Positions 45,441 to 61,082 of a stretch of DNA of 64,000 nt are shown in pieces. A model generated the notes under the pieces. The model was not told the DNA's origin and did no database searches. It saw only the letters and a list, made by a program, of their open reading frames with translations. Origin of the DNA: Prochilodus magdalenae (taxonomy: Eukaryota > Chordata > Actinopteri > Characiformes > Prochilodontidae); assembly GCA_024036415.1 (NCBI GenBank), contig JAMWET010000668.1, positions 1,685,501-1,749,500 on the forward strand, written 5' to 3'. Position 1 is the first letter of the stretch, and every line of letters starts with the position of its first letter. A program made the translations under genes and the position numbers.

Positions 45441-47269
45441 ACCGCTCCATTGCAGGGCAGGGTCCAGTTTATCCAGTCTAGTCAGTGCTTCAAACAGCTG
45501 CTGTTTCAAGCTGGGACTACACCTGATTGTGCTACGCAGGACGCCTATTACAGGTAGAGTGATAAAACGGCAGAGATGCCCAGAAAGACTGATGAATATG
45601 GAGCACAATTTACTTTAATGCAGTGTTTCTTATCCCTGGTTCGGAGGCCCACTGCCCAAAACAGTTTTTCCTTCTTTACCTCAGCCACTTAATAATGAGT
45701 GGTTGATGAGCAGATTAGTTGTATGGAAATTCTTTGGAGCAGTGCTCCTCCTTACTGAGAGGACACTGCTTTAAAGGGAGCTCTGTCTACTTGTCGACAT
45801 GTTGGCCCCAATATGTGTAAATGCCCAATACTATTCAGATTTGTTGTATAAACCACACAGTAAACTTTAGAATTCATAAAACTAAAACCAAATCTACTTA
45901 CAGGAAAAAATGTTGTTCTTCAGGAAATTGACAGTCAGGTTTAGTGGCTGAAGACTGTCAGGCTTTTAAGAGGTTGTGATAATAAAGTCCTATGAAATAA
46001 GATATCAGTACAGTTTGCCTCACTCCAGGCTTATAACTGTTTAAATCTTCATTTTAGGTCTACGAGGCATGTGTGGATTTAGGAACTGTCCATATATTAA
46101 GCCTAGACAGTCGCTGTGCATGTTTTTCCTGTTCATTGCTCCATTCTTAAAAGGTGATTTTAAAAGTCGCGAAAAATACTTTCAACTAGTTCAACCAGCT
46201 TGAATTAGAGACACGCGCTGAAGCTAACCATATAAAATTTAACCTCATAAATTCTAACCCTTATTTGAATACCAAATGTGAAACATTACTCACATTACAT
46301 TACTGAATGTAAAATACTGTATACTCTGAACCTGTGATATTCTCTTAGCATTTATCATAATGTGAAAATCTCTTACTGTTACAGCCCTAGCTTTGACTGG
46401 CTCAGTTTAATCGACATGAAATTTTAAGATTTAAGAAAAAAAGCTGTACCTTTTCATTAACGTCTTTTTGTTCTTTTTGCTCCTTCCATCTCTTCAACTC
46501 CTATTTTTAAAACATGTATTTGATTTTTAATTTGATAAAGTGTTGACAAAATAAAGATCTGTGAAGTGATAACCGCTCCTGCCAGTAAACAAGGGTGTAG
46601 GTTTGGTTGAATTGGTAAATACCAATTGACCCACCTATTACCCCACTTATCCAACAACAAATCCCCCGCAAACACACACAAGTGCACACACACACACACA
46701 AATAATGGGGCTGTATACACAAAACCAACCAATGGTGAAGGTGTGTGAGCAAACAATTCAGTGGTGAACAGGATACAAACAGGTATATGCTTAAACTTGA
46801 TGTCCTGTTTATTTTAGAGGGTAAATGTAAATTAATCACCAAATATTTAACTTCTAAAACTTATACTTGCTAAACATCCTCTAACTTCAACGCTGATGCC
46901 TCCCTATAATTCTCTATTTGGACCTGACCTGAAACCTATCATTGACACCTTTTTGGTGACATGATGTCTACAAACTACTAAAGGTGCTGGTAGTGCAGGA
47001 GATGTGCAGGAGCAAAAAGTGGAGTAAATAATCTAAAAGACTACATTTTACCCCATGTTAGAGGTATGTGGACTGACAGCCCTGGTAGCATACTATTAGC
47101 ACACTGATCAGCTGTCACCTCATCTTTGTGTCTAGCAGTAAAACACGTATATGCGTGACATAATATGATCCTCCTTGCCACCTCACTTTCAACCAATCAA
47201 ATGCTAGTAAGTCTAAATTAGCCATACTAGAGACGGGCCTCTCCGAAGCACATCGGAATTACCTAAGCT

Positions 47270-47780
47270 GTCAACGTGAGACACTTTGACTTAATCTCCA
47301 GAAACCTCTGATCCACCAGCAAAGTCAACAGATGAGGCAACTGAGGGTGTGGAATTTATAACTGCGTGTAATTATGGAAAGAGAAAATGCACAACTGTCA
47401 GTGAAGAAGAATAGTAAAAGAATAATGACGCAAATGCATTTGTGGGAAAACAAATGGAGGGTCACAAATGGAGGGTGTGACTGTCAAGAATGACTGCCTG
47501 CAAATCAGCGTGAAAATCAAAGGCGTCAGTAGGAATGTCATCTTGGGAAGGGCATTTGTATTATATCGGTGGACAAGAATAAATTGGTGAACTGAATTGG
47601 TTAGGCAGCAGTGCCGGGATAATGAACTTCTGTATGAACATATGTATTTACTAGGATGTTTCTCATTTTGATAGGATAATATCAAGGCCCAATGTGATTA
47701 GCAGATGCAATTAAACCTTTTCATTATTATTCATTGTATTCTAAAACATCTACATTGCTTTACCCATAGAAACAAATACT
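47270..47780. other. Non-coding stretch right of SD-B
   Basis: No gene recognised. The short minus-strand open frame at 47398-47685 has no family resemblance. Confidence 0.35.
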
Positions 47781-47785
47781 AATAA

Positions 47786-47930
47786 TTTATACCCACGAGC
47801 CACGTCATTAGGTACCTCCTTGTATCTACACTTATTGTCCATTTGATCAGCTCCACTTACAATAAAGTATAAAATACACTTTATAGTTCTACAATTGCAA
47901 ACTGTAGTCCATTTGTTTCTCTGCATACTT
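47786..47930. repeat. Fish interspersed repeat fragment
   Basis: ACTTATTGTCCATTTGATCA, CAGCTCCACTTAC and GTTCTACAATTGCAAACTGT are parts of an interspersed element I recall from otophysan fish genomes. A related short piece (GTTTGACACCTCTACTTCAG) is near 55187. Non-coding. Confidence 0.4.
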
Positions 47931-48480
47931 TGTTTCTCTGGTTTTTAATGGCCCTCACATCAAACAGTTTGGACCAAGTTCATACAGGTATTTGAATATT
48001 ACACTTTTATTCTGATGGTAAATAGGGCTCTAAATGCCTCTCTTTCAGAACATCTACCGCACTGTTGAAGCTTCCTGAAGCAGTGATGGTGAGTCCGAGG
48101 TATGTGTAATTTAGGGTATTGGCCAGGACGGTGCTGGCTAGTTTAAAAGGCTATGTAGTATTATTACATTTGTTTTTTTGGGGTTTTTTTTGATTGACAA
48201 ACAGGGCCCAGGCCTAATAAGCATCTGCTGTAGCCCATGTTTAGTGTCGTCCACATACAGCAGGAATTTAACCTTTTATCATAAACAGTGTTGAACAGAC
48301 TTGGGCTCAGTCTGCAGCTCTGTCTCACACCTCAACCCTGCCTAAAATACTCGGCCATTTTGTTGTACTCTTGTTCTCAGTGTACATTTACACAAGTAAG
48401 TCTATCTCTCCTGCCACAAGAACAAACCTGAGGTTTGACAAAGATGCAAAAGTTCCTGTCTGTTGTTGTTCACTGGGGAG
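47931..48480 (-). mobile_element. Non-LTR reverse transcriptase remnant
   Basis: Minus-strand peptides resemble the 3' half of a LINE reverse transcriptase. In order: SPSLFNTVYDK near 48290, a palm box degraded to LYVDDT near 48250, GLQQMLIRP near 48225, then LNYTYLGLTITASGSFNSAV near 48100-48050 and KEREAFRALF. Stops and frame changes separate the pieces. Fragment only. Confidence 0.6.
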
Positions 48481-48639
48481 TTATTATTAGCTCTGTTGGG
48501 GTGGAAAATAACAGGTTCTAGTCAAACATGTTTGTTGCCATGTGTACTGATGATATCAAGCTCTGAGCTTTTTGGACAATTCTAACTGGAGCGATATCTC
48601 CATTTACATGGTTGATCAGCAGATCAGCTGTGCAGGGTA

Positions 48640-49500
48640 GTTGAGCACATGTTCAACATGAGCCTGAAACTGGGAAGAGTGCCACAGCTGTGGAAAACAT
48701 CTTGTGTGGTTCCTGTGCCGAAAACGCAGGACCTCAACAGCTACAGACCGGTGGCACTGACCTCACATCTGATGAAGTCACTGGAGAGGCTGGTTCTTAC
48801 CCATCTTCTTGGGTTCTTACCCTTTTCAGTCTGCCTACCAGCCAGGTGTAGGAGTGGATGATGCTGTCATCTATCTTCTACACAGAGCTCTTTCTCACCT
48901 GGAGAAACCTGGGAGCACTGTGAGAATCACCTTCTTTGATTTCTCCAGTGCTTTTAACACCATACAGCCGGGGCTCCTGAACGACAAGCTGGAACATGTT
49001 GGTGTGGAAAGTCACCTTTCAAACTGGATCCAGGACTACCTCACCAACCGACCACAGTACGTGAGGGCACGGGACTGTGTGTCTGACAAGGTGGTCAGTA
49101 GCACAGGGGCCCCTCAGGGAACAGTCTTGGCACCGTTCTTCTTCACCCTGTACACTGCTGACTTTATGTACAGCTCACCAAACTGTCACCTCCAGAAGTT
49201 CTCTGATGACTCGGCGATTGTTGGCCTCATAACAAATGAGGAGGACAGCGAGTACAGAGAACTGATTCAGGACTTTGTGGACTGGTGTCTGCAGAACCAC
49301 CTCCAGATAAACGCGGGGAAGACCAAAGAACTGGTGGTGGATTTCCGCAGGTGCGGAATATTTATATAATATTTATATTGTCGTTCTGTTCACCTGTCTT
49401 ATTTTTTGTACTGAGTACCTTGCTATCCCTTTGCTGCTGTAACACTGTAAATTTCCCCACTGTGGGACTAATACAGGATTATCTTATCTTATTTATCATT
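48640..49500 (+). mobile_element. Rex1-like LINE, 5'- and internally truncated
   Basis: Plus-strand reverse transcriptase of the Rex1/CR1 type. SYRPVALTSHLMKSLERLVL (about 48740) is followed by a frameshift, then FFDFSSAFNTIQP, TGAPQGTVLAPFFFTLYTAD, and the catalytic box as FSDDSAIVG (near 49205; the usual YxDD is FSDD, normal for Rex1). QNHLQINAGKTKELVVDFRR ends near 49350. The rest of ORF2 is missing. The sequence jumps to a Rex1-type 3' tail, CTGTAACACTGTAAATTTCC, with a short TCTTA repeat near 49485. Confidence 0.8.
48809..49369 (+). pseudogene. Rex1 reverse transcriptase fragment
   Basis: An open run of 186 codons carrying RT palm and thumb motifs of the element described for 48640-49500. 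It lacks the endonuclease domain and the C-terminus, so it cannot support transposition. Confidence 0.75.
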
Positions 49501-49579
49501 CAAAATGTCACATTATGCACAATAATGATGTACACAATGTATTTGAGCAAATATTTGAAAATAAACACTGAAAACTAAA

Positions 49580-49950
49580 AGGTTGGGCAAGACAGATGTC
49601 AAGTGCAAAGAACTGGTCCCGACGCGTGCTGAGCCAAAGTAGCTTTTAATAAACTGAACAGAAGCTTGGCGGAACAACAAAGATCGGTACAGCAGGACAC
49701 GGGGACAAAACCAGGTCATAGAACAATAGAAAGCAAGAGGGTCAAATCCAGGAAAGCAGACAGCAAAAGGAGAGAGCTAAGCCGTAAATCGTTCTAGAGC
49801 CAGAGATCCGATGGAAAAGGGGCGTGGCAGCTGGCTGCAAGGAGTATACTGGCGAGCCAGACCGAGGGGGATAGGCGGAGCGTGAGCCCGTGGGTGTGAC
49901 GTCATCGGACTGTGCCCTCTGGGAACTGGAGTCCGGAGGGACATAGGCAG
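49580..49950. other. Probable repeat-derived sequence left of hAT element
   Basis: GC-richer than its surroundings, with GTGACGTCATCGG near 49896. The composition resembles an LTR or other fish retroelement piece, but I could not pair it with a second copy in the window. Confidence 0.3.
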
Positions 49951-50076
49951 TAGGGGTGTACCATATCGTATCGTTCGCGATAATACCGGTATAATTTTTT
50001 TCAACGATTTAAAAAATCCATATCGTGATAATAGAGATATTCTGACTTGTGAGTCATTTTGGAACAGAAAGAAGTA

Positions 50077-50321
50077 TGACGGAAAGTAGCTGTGTGGTGG
50101 AGGAGTTTGTTCCAAAAAGGGGAGCGACTTCAGCAGTGTGGAGGTGGTTTGGTTATAAAATCTCGGATGTACAACAGACCACAGTAATATGCAAGAAGCC
50201 TGTAACAACAAAAGGGGGAAACACAACTAATCTGTTTCACCACCTCAAGCAGAAGCACTCTGAGTATTTGAGTATGAGGAAAGTCAAAAATGCCGCGCAG
50301 AGTGCTCAACAGCCAGTGTGA
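50077..50321 (+). pseudogene. hAT transposase N-terminus with BED zinc finger
   Basis: From an ATG at 50077 the frame gives VWRWFGYK, VICKKPV, GGNTTNLFHHLKQKHSEY. That is a BED finger in which the second Cys position is not clearly preserved; the His pair is in HHLKQKH. It resembles hAT/ZBED-type transposases. A frame change at about 50318 leads to the next fragment. Confidence 0.65.
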
Positions 50322-50790
50322 GTTCAAACTCAAGCAGACAGTCTACACTGGCTCAGCAAAGCATCACTGTATCTCTGGAAAGCTGTGCTTCGTATGACAA
50401 GAAGAGCAAACGTTGGAAAGAAATTACCGACGCCATCGCATTTTGTTTGGCTAAAGATATGATGCCAGTTCAAACATTAATGAAAAATGCCGTGATAAGG
50501 TAGCAGCTTCACTGTCTTGTGCAGAGTTTTTCGCCTCGACCACGGACTTATGGTCAAGCAGAACTACAGAGCCTTATCTTAGCCTAACGGTGCACTACAT
50601 TAACAGCGAATGGAAGCTGTGCAGCTCCTGTCTTGAGACGAGCTACTTTCCCGAGGTCCACACAGGGCAAAATATAGCAGATTGTTTAAGGGAGTTTCTC
50701 CAGTCGTGGTGTCTCAAAGAGGAGAAACAAGTGTGTGACAACGGACAGCGGGGCAAACGTTGTAAAGGCAATCCAACTGAATGACTAGAC
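50318..50790 (+). pseudogene. hAT transposase middle fragments
   Basis: SNSSRQSTLAQQSITVSLES and RWKEITDAIAFCLAKDMMPV are followed, after a shift near 50500, by AASLSCAEFFASTTDLWSSR and VHYINSEWKLCSSCLETSYF (about 50505-50650). DLW is the region of the first catalytic Asp in ZBED-type hAT proteins (TDLWSS). Another frame change occurs before about 50790. Confidence 0.65.
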
Positions 50791-51444
50791 TGTCATGCTT
50801 TGGACATCGTCTCCACATTGCTATTGGTAAGTTTCCTTTATTCATTTCTATGAAATATTAGCCTTTGATGTTAATATACAGCACGTGAACAAATACTTTT
50901 ACAATAACGTTACACAGATGCCCCATAAAACGTCTGATATCGTCTGAAATTAACGTCTACGTTGTCTGAAGTTTCATTCAGAGCCTGATAGAGTTCGATT
51001 CTTTTTCCTGAACCGATTGCGAGTCAATTAACCGATTGTGATTCAACTAATTCGTTTTGCTATAGAGCAGGGGTATTCAAGAAAACTGTGAGGAGGTCCA
51101 GTTCAAAGAAATTTCCTCAAGCAGAGGTCCGCAACATCGTCTATTTGCAGTATGACGATATCGGAATAAATTGTGTTAAAAAAATAATAATACAGGTTAA
51201 AATCATTTCAAAGAAGTTTATTAGCACTGAAACACAGGATAACATTGTGTGGCTGCAGTTTAAATAAAAAATAACTAAATTATGTATTCAAAAACAAAGA
51301 AAGTGCTTAAGAAAAAATAGCAGCTTCAGTTTCCTTTTGATTGAACAATCTCAATATTTCTCCTCAACAAAACAACTCTCAAAACACCTGACCTATTTCT
51401 CTTACAGATTTCTCTTACATCTGTCTTCCCCCAATTTCCCCTGC

Positions 51445-51790
51445 TCAGTGTGAGAATTGAGCTTTGGCTTGCCCTGCCAACATTTTAAATCTGGGCTTGA
51501 AGGAGGTCAGGGCCATTCTCATGCACATGTGCAGATGCTCATTGGTGAGCTTGGAACGATATTTTGTTTTTATTATGTTCATTGTAGAGAACGCTGCCTC
51601 ACAGCTGTATGTGGAGCCGAACATGGTCAAGATAAACAGAGCCACTTTTTTCAGATCTGGGAAAGCTGTCTCAGAAACCATCTGGAGCCAGAAGGTGGTA
51701 GATTCGGTTCTTGCAAACTGCTCTTTCAGGGCCACATCTGCCTGGAGGTCAGTCATTTGCATCTGGAGAGGCCCAGTGTTTGCCCACTTG
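51445..51790 (-). pseudogene. Nested hAT transposase C-terminus (dimerisation domain)
   Basis: The frame upstream of 51762 reads HHFKWANTGPLQMQMTDLQA and continues to LFILTMFGSTYSCEAAFSTM and KTKYRSKLTNEHLHMCMRMA. That is the hAT C-terminal dimerisation signature (YxCExxFS) and end of protein. It is one frame off from the N-terminal piece; the internal part of the transposase is deleted. Confidence 0.75.
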
Positions 51791-52346
51791 AAGTGATGTG
51801 TGACATCATTTGTGAATGCTCTGACATCAGTGATGAGAAATGGATTCTGTATGAACTTCTCCTTGTGGCTGTGCAGGCTGACAGGGGTATTTTCTCTATT
51901 TTGTCACAGAGCTCATCTTTTTCTTTACCATCAAGTAACGCCTCTGCTATTTCAGTCATGCACTCTTTGACAACACTTGCATCTGTAAAGGGCTTTTTGT
52001 GTTTCCCTAAAACCCAAGCAACACGGAGGGAACATTCATTAGCACGCTGTTGTGCGCTGAAAGCACGGCTTAATACCCTGGTGGACTGATCATATTGGGC
52101 AGTGAGACTTCGAATTTTCTGCGTCCGGAGTTCGGACTTAGGGGGGTATGATTGGTCAAATGCTTTGTGCTTAGTCTCATAGTGACGCTTGACATTGGCA
52201 CTTTTAATAAGTGCCACGGTTTCGGAGCATATGAGGCACACTGGTTTCGTGCTCGCGGGTGGAAGAATGAACATGTATGCATCAGTCCATTCCGTGATGA
52301 ACGCTCGATTTTCGGCGTCTACTTTTCTCTTTTTTGAAAGCGCCAT
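51753..52346 (-). pseudogene. Nested hAT transposase N-terminus (BED-type finger)
   Basis: Starts at ATG 52346 (MALSKKRKVDAENRAF, with a basic KKRKV nuclear-localisation-like patch). A zinc finger follows: CLICSETVALIKSANVKRHY then ETKH, a C2H2 BED-like arrangement. Then KIRSLTAQYDQSTRVLSRAF and WVLGKHKKPFTDASVVKECM, typical of GTF2IRD2/ZBED5-like domesticated and mobile hAT proteins. The frame is open for 197 codons. It then stops just where the sequence passes to the C-terminal portion in another frame. Confidence 0.75.
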
Positions 52347-53111
52347 AGTGTTTGCACCTCTTCTGACTGTAATTCACGTCCTGTCTTCCTGTATCATCTC
52401 CCTGCGTTTCTCGCTTCAATCGCTTTTCGCTCGCCTTTCACCTTCTCTTCCTTATATCACACTGCGTGGATGTCTGTGCCTGGCTACAAACTTCGGCTTC
52501 GGTTTGCTCATACAACTCGCTCTGAGTTCAAGCTGGCGATTTGATTCGCTAGTTGAACCACGTGGTTAGTATGACTCGCACGCGATTGGTTTGTAGCTTC
52601 CAATCCTTGCTCAGTGCAATGCTGGTAAAAGCACTTGTGTCAGATAGGGAAAAAAAAAATGCTCCTGTTTAAAATTAATTCTCCGGTCAAAATTTAAAAA
52701 ATATTTTAACAATTTATTCCGGGTCCGGATGGGATGACATATGGGTCCGTATCCGGACCGAGGTCCGTTGGTTGCGGACCACAGCTATAGAGTCATTGTC
52801 AGTGTCAAACTGATTCACTGCTACCAAGCGAATCAAAGCCAGTGTACACTAGTGGTGAACGGTGGAACTGCAGCATATATTTTAGCCTGGGCAACTGACT
52901 GGTTTGTTTTCTGTTTACCCATCAAATCGTACTATAGATATAAGTTTTGTTTGGACCTTGAGGAGATTAAAATTCTATAAATTGAGAAATGTTACATAGT
53001 TATTGCATTAAAAAGTCATTTAACATTTATGTTAAGCGAATGTTGATATTAAAAATATACGGTTTCCAAATGCTTAACTTTAACGTTTTTTATCCTTGCT
53101 TTGCAGAGAGA

Positions 53112-53785
53112 AGTGTTAAGGACGCCAGGGTTGACAGAGCAGTGAGAGTTTGCAAAAAGATTGTGAGTGCTTTTTCTCACAGTTGGAAGAGGCAGCGGGC
53201 TTACCACAACATAAACTTGTAACAGAAACTCCCACGAGATGGGGTTCTAGGCAAAGGATGATCCAGCGGCTACTGGAACAAGAAAAGGCCATCACTCAGG
53301 TCTTGACTGTTGACAGGTCAACAAGGCACGTAGTACTGACGTGGCAAGATATAGAGGTTCTTGACTCCGTGAACAAGGCCCTTGGTCCTCTTCTAGAATT
53401 TACAGACGCACTGTCTGCTGAGGACTATGTCACTGTTTCATGTTTGGAGCCTGTACTTCAATTATTTAACAGTGACATTCTACAAGTGAAGGAGAATGAC
53501 ACAGACCTCACCAAGACTATAAAAAACTCAATACTGGAGTACTTGAACAGCATGTATGAAGACCCTGAGGTTGAGGAACTGATAAGTCTGGCAACTATGG
53601 TTGACCCACGCTTCCACACTCAGTACATGGGCCCAGAGGAGATCCAGATCATGAAAGCCAGAGCAGTTCAAGAGATGCAATTTGACCTGCCAGAGATCAG
53701 CACTGAAGCCTCCTACAGTGAACATGCTTGTGTTCTTGACAAAGAATCTGAGACTGTGATGTTGGTGCATGGAAAGCCACATTGA
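53112..53785 (+). pseudogene. hAT transposase C-terminal half
   Basis: Continues the outer hAT transposase after the nested insertion. FSQLEEAAGLPQHKLVTETP with PTRWGSRQRMIQRLLEQ is a hAT hallmark. It runs to LISLATMVDPRFHTQYM and stops at 53785, before any recognisable C-terminal hAT dimerisation motif. A frameshift sits near 53150. Inactive. Confidence 0.65.
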
Positions 53786-54239
53786 AGGCCGTATTTGTTT
53801 TGCATTTACTGTGAAGCGTTACGATTATTATTATTTTTTACGAGTAATTGTTTACATTTGCAGTTTATATGCATGCACAAAAGTTTCTGCACTTTAATTT
53901 TGTGGCAGGTTTTTTTTTTTTTTACATTTGTTACAATACATTACCTTTGTTACATTATTAGATTTTATTTGTAATTTATTATTTTATACAAAATCAGAGT
54001 TGGTAAGTTACTGATTACAAAATACAAAAAAAGTTTACAGTTTTTTTTTGTTTTTACTGAATATTTAAAACACATTTATACTAAATAAAACTTCAATTTA
54101 TTTTGTTGCAATAGTAATTTTTAAAATTAATCAAATATATTATTCAGTGTTTTCTCATATCACCAAAAATATTGTTATTGCAGAAATACCCTGAAATATT
54201 GTGATATTATTTTAGGGACATATCGCCCACCCCTATTAG

Positions 54240-56680
54240 GCAGGCAGACCCACAGACTTTTTAGAAGTCATGTTTTTTTTATTTTTTATTAATAGGTATA
54301 TAATGTCACATTTTTACTCAATGGTAAAATATATAAATTATAATATATAAAGATATGATTTAAACAGTATTTTAAAAATCTACTTTTCAGGTTTACCAGT
54401 ATTGGTAACAGTGCCAAGCATAGCTCATAACAAAAAAACATCTCAAAAAGTTTGCCATGCCTGAGCTGGATGTATTATTTATTAGGGGGTTTATTACCAG
54501 TGTTTTAAATACATAACAGAAAATAGTCAAAATCAAGGGTCAAATTTTCACAAGCTCTGATGCCTAAACTGTCCTCCAATTTCGAAATTCCATTTATACA
54601 TTAGCGTTATTTGTAATTATAGTTCAATTGACTATTAAAATTTACAAGATTCCAATATGGAATATTGTTTGTAGCAGTAGTAATAATAATAATAATTTTT
54701 ATTATTATTATTATTATTATTAATAATAATAATATTAGGGCAACAGAATAACTGTTATTGAATAACATTCCATTCTCGCCTACTGCTTGCAGTGTCGTAT
54801 GGAAGTAGATGATTTTGGACGCAGGCATTGTTATTATACTTCAATTAAATTACTGAAACCCTCACTTAAAAACAGCATTATAGTCATAGTAAAGCCACTT
54901 GATCTCATTATAGAAAACTAAAGGTAACTACTAAAGCTGGGTTTAGAAACCGACCCCTCTCTCTGAAGTGGCATCCAAAGCACATCACTGATATGAAGTC
55001 TTACATAACAGCAGCAGTTAATCCAGTTGTTCTGTTTGTTTACTGTAAAATTCCTCCAGTAAGTATACTATTACATATAGATACAGACTACATAACTATT
55101 TATGAAGTAAAATAGTAAAACTGTCTATCTCTAGACATGCTCTTTTTTACTTGTGTTTGTTTTATTCTAAAGACACACTAAGTGGTTTGACACCTCTACT
55201 TCAGGCACACACAGTCATTTGTATTCCAGAGACAGTTTATGTTAATTTTCTGAGATGACATTTTTGTCTCGGATAAAAAAATCTCGGCTTTAACAGAAAA
55301 TGTCTAAAAAGTTATATTCTAAACCCAACAGCTTCAAGATTTGGAGCTGCCAGTGTAATATGTAGAAAAAAGGACTATGGATGACCCCAGAGATTCTTCA
55401 TTTACTGAACTCTGCAGTCGTCTTTTCTGCAGTGAAAAGAAGTGTGACATTCTCACGGCCATATTTAGGCTAAGGAACAAGGTGGGTACTCAGCCTTAAC
55501 TGTGTGCCATATATGAGCCAGATCTGGCCCACGCCAGTGGTCACTTTACAGTGTGTTGTCCAGATCTGGGACATGTCTGTTAGTCTTCCTCACTTTACAG
55601 TATATGGGCTAGATCTGTTAGTTTGACACATTCACTTAAGCATTAGAGATGCAAAGCAGCACTCTTATGAAGCTACATGAGTGCTAATAACTAAGCACTT
55701 TGTAAAGCACTTAAGTGAACACTAAATAGTGTAATATTATAAAACTTTGTTTTGCACTTATGCTTAGCTTTTTTTTTTTTTTCTCCAGGTATGAGTGCAG
55801 GTGTGAGATTGCTAGGCAGTGCACGGATTTCGACTCTAGCCTCCTTGTACTAGCTAGGAAACATTCTCTGACAGAACACTAAGCACAGCTTAGTGATTCT
55901 GGAGAAGAGTGCCTGCTAAATGCCATGAATGTAACTGTAATAGTGCCTCCTTGTGGCAAATCTTCTGTTTGCTAATCATTCAAAGCAATCAAAATTCAAA
56001 CCAAGTCCATGGCTAGCTTCACATCAATACATAAAATAACATTAATAATAAAAATAGGGCTATTGTGTAGGATCTCTAGGATGAGATCTCTAGGATGAGA
56101 AAGAGCTTAGATTTAACCATGAGATTAATTAAAAGAATATAAAAGCCAAATGCTTCTGAAATTTAATTTTAGGTTTAAAGTTCAGTCAGTCTGTTTTGAT
56201 TCATGATTTACCTCAGTGTGGATGAAGACATGGGTTGCCAGTGTAGTCAGTGTGGACTGAGAGAATAAACAAGCTTAAAAAACAATAACACTAATAAAAT
56301 AAAATTTAAAAAAGGCTATACAACCGGCCAGTAAATATTTCCTAAGAAATACAATTTATTTGGAGACATTGCATTGAGCAGTGTTACAGTATTATCAGCT
56401 GAGGAGTCTATAGTGATAAGTCTGTTGGCAAATCAGTACCAGGAAAAGCACTTTTTTTACAGAATGTTACAGAAAATGACACAATCAAATTAACATTGTT
56501 TGTAAAATGTTGTGCGTAGATGACAATTATCTTCATGAGAGTGCTAACTAAAGGATTAAAATGCTGCCATGAAACAATGGGTGGGGGGGACTGAATTCTA
56601 AAACAGTGACTGGGGTGGGGGGGCGTTATGCTTGTTGGGGACTCCCTTTCGGTCCATGGGATGGCAGTGATATGTTAATG
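54240..56680. other. Non-coding stretch, 3' side of MPC2
   Basis: AT-rich, with an ATT/AAT microsatellite that forms an inverted repeat at about 54682-54736. Repeat-like pieces lie near 55180 and 55500-55620 (CAGATCTGG occurs more than once). The MPC2 3' UTR should extend from 56683 leftwards; AATAAA on the minus strand at about 56355 is a possible poly(A) signal. No other gene recognised. Confidence 0.45.
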
Positions 56681-56683
56681 GTT

Positions 56684-60000
<3,317 letters not shown>

Positions 60001-60988
60001 GTCAGCAAGGCTAAACGAACTGCAGTGATCAACAATGTGGCGAGGACGGTACGGCAAGAAAACAGCTCCGGTTACTCCCTCCGAGATGGCTCTCCGAGGC
60101 GAGTACCTGTCTACAAAACCAAAACGTTCATACAACGACCCCCAACGACACGCTCTGTTCTGCCCTACTTTCGACCTTCCTAGCAGTGCTGCTGAAACCG
60201 GTCGTTACAGGGCCGGTTGGGCCGAGAGGAGGAGCAGGAACACGACAGCGATGTCCGATTCTTCAATGAATCGGTTCTTTGAACCAGCTCTTTCAAACAC
60301 AGGCCCACAGTTTATTGTTACTTCTACAGTGTTCAGATTTGTGCACATTTGTGAACATTTAATAACATCGGGTAACTAGATCACACACATGGTTACATAA
60401 TAAGTTACGTATGGTGTAATGCAATTTCACTGACTCTATGTTTCAGACATGGCAATTAAGGTAACTGAGTTAGTGAATCGTTGTGTGAGAAATTTGATTG
60501 ATCAGACGAAATGAGTCGGTTCGTTAAACTGAATCAAATTTCTCCTCACCTGACCGTCGCAATGTTACAGTCGTCACGGCACTGCCCACCTTCTAAAGCT
60601 TCCTATTGGTTCGTCTTACCCGACGCCTTGTCAATAATTGGCCCATATTTGTTTGTGGGCGGGACCTACTGACTGTTCTTCTGATGAACGGACAAAGCGA
60701 AAACAGTAAGGCTGTCGAGTTAAATCACACCATTAGGTTCAGTCTCCTTTAAAAATGATAAAAAATATAATAATATTAAATTAATAAAAAAATATATTAT
60801 TATATATTTTTTATATACGTTTTTTTAAACTTGAGGAAGTATGCGAATTCACACTAATGCTACTATTACTACTAGCAACGATAATAATGATATTATGGTG
60901 AGGTATTAGGTTGGCCACATGGAGGCGCCAAAGTACATAGAGTTATGTTTGTATAAGTTCTGGATATAAGAGAAAGAGAATTTTATTT

Positions 60989-61005
60989 CTCTCTCTCTCT
61001 CTTTC

Positions 61006-61070
<65 letters not shown>
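60989..61070. repeat. (TC)n-(AG)n microsatellite, inverted
   Basis: About 8 TC units, TTTCTAG, then about 32 AG units. The TC arm can pair with the AG tract on the same strand. Confidence 0.9.
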
Positions 61071-61081
<11 letters not shown>

Positions 61082-61082
61082 T

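Larger units (their letters stand above)
51068..52784 (-). mobile_element. Nested hAT transposon, 1717 bp, internally deleted
   Basis: Inserted into the outer hAT. It is flanked by a perfect 8-bp duplication CTATAGAG (51060-51067 and 52785-52792). The ends are CAGGGGTATTCAA on the left and TTGCGGACCACAG on the right, imperfect inverted repeats of the hAT CAGGG type. It encodes on the minus strand the two ends of a GTF2IRD2/ZBED-like hAT transposase, while the RNase H-like catalytic core is missing. It therefore needed a transposase supplied in trans. Confidence 0.85.
49951..54235 (+). mobile_element. hAT transposon (outer), interrupted by a second hAT
   Basis: The left end starts TAGGGGTGTACCATATCG and the right end finishes CGATATG-like/ATCGCCCACCCCTA, forming an imperfect TIR. 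Flanks are ATAGGCAG (49943-49950) on the left and TTAGGCAG (54236-54243) on the right: an 8-bp target-site duplication with one change, as expected for hAT. Inside are plus-strand pieces of a ZBED-like transposase at 50077-50790 and 53112-53785, with a second hAT between them. Without that insert the element is about 2.56 kb. Confidence 0.75.

Noticed and set aside
49777..50226. 149-codon minus-strand frame at the left end of the outer hAT
   Set aside because: Crosses the transposon boundary and lies antisense to the BED-finger frame; no motif.
51457..52569. Plus-strand open frames of up to 210 codons in the inner hAT
   Set aside because: Antisense shadows of the minus-strand transposase pieces, which carry the BED-finger and dimerisation motifs.
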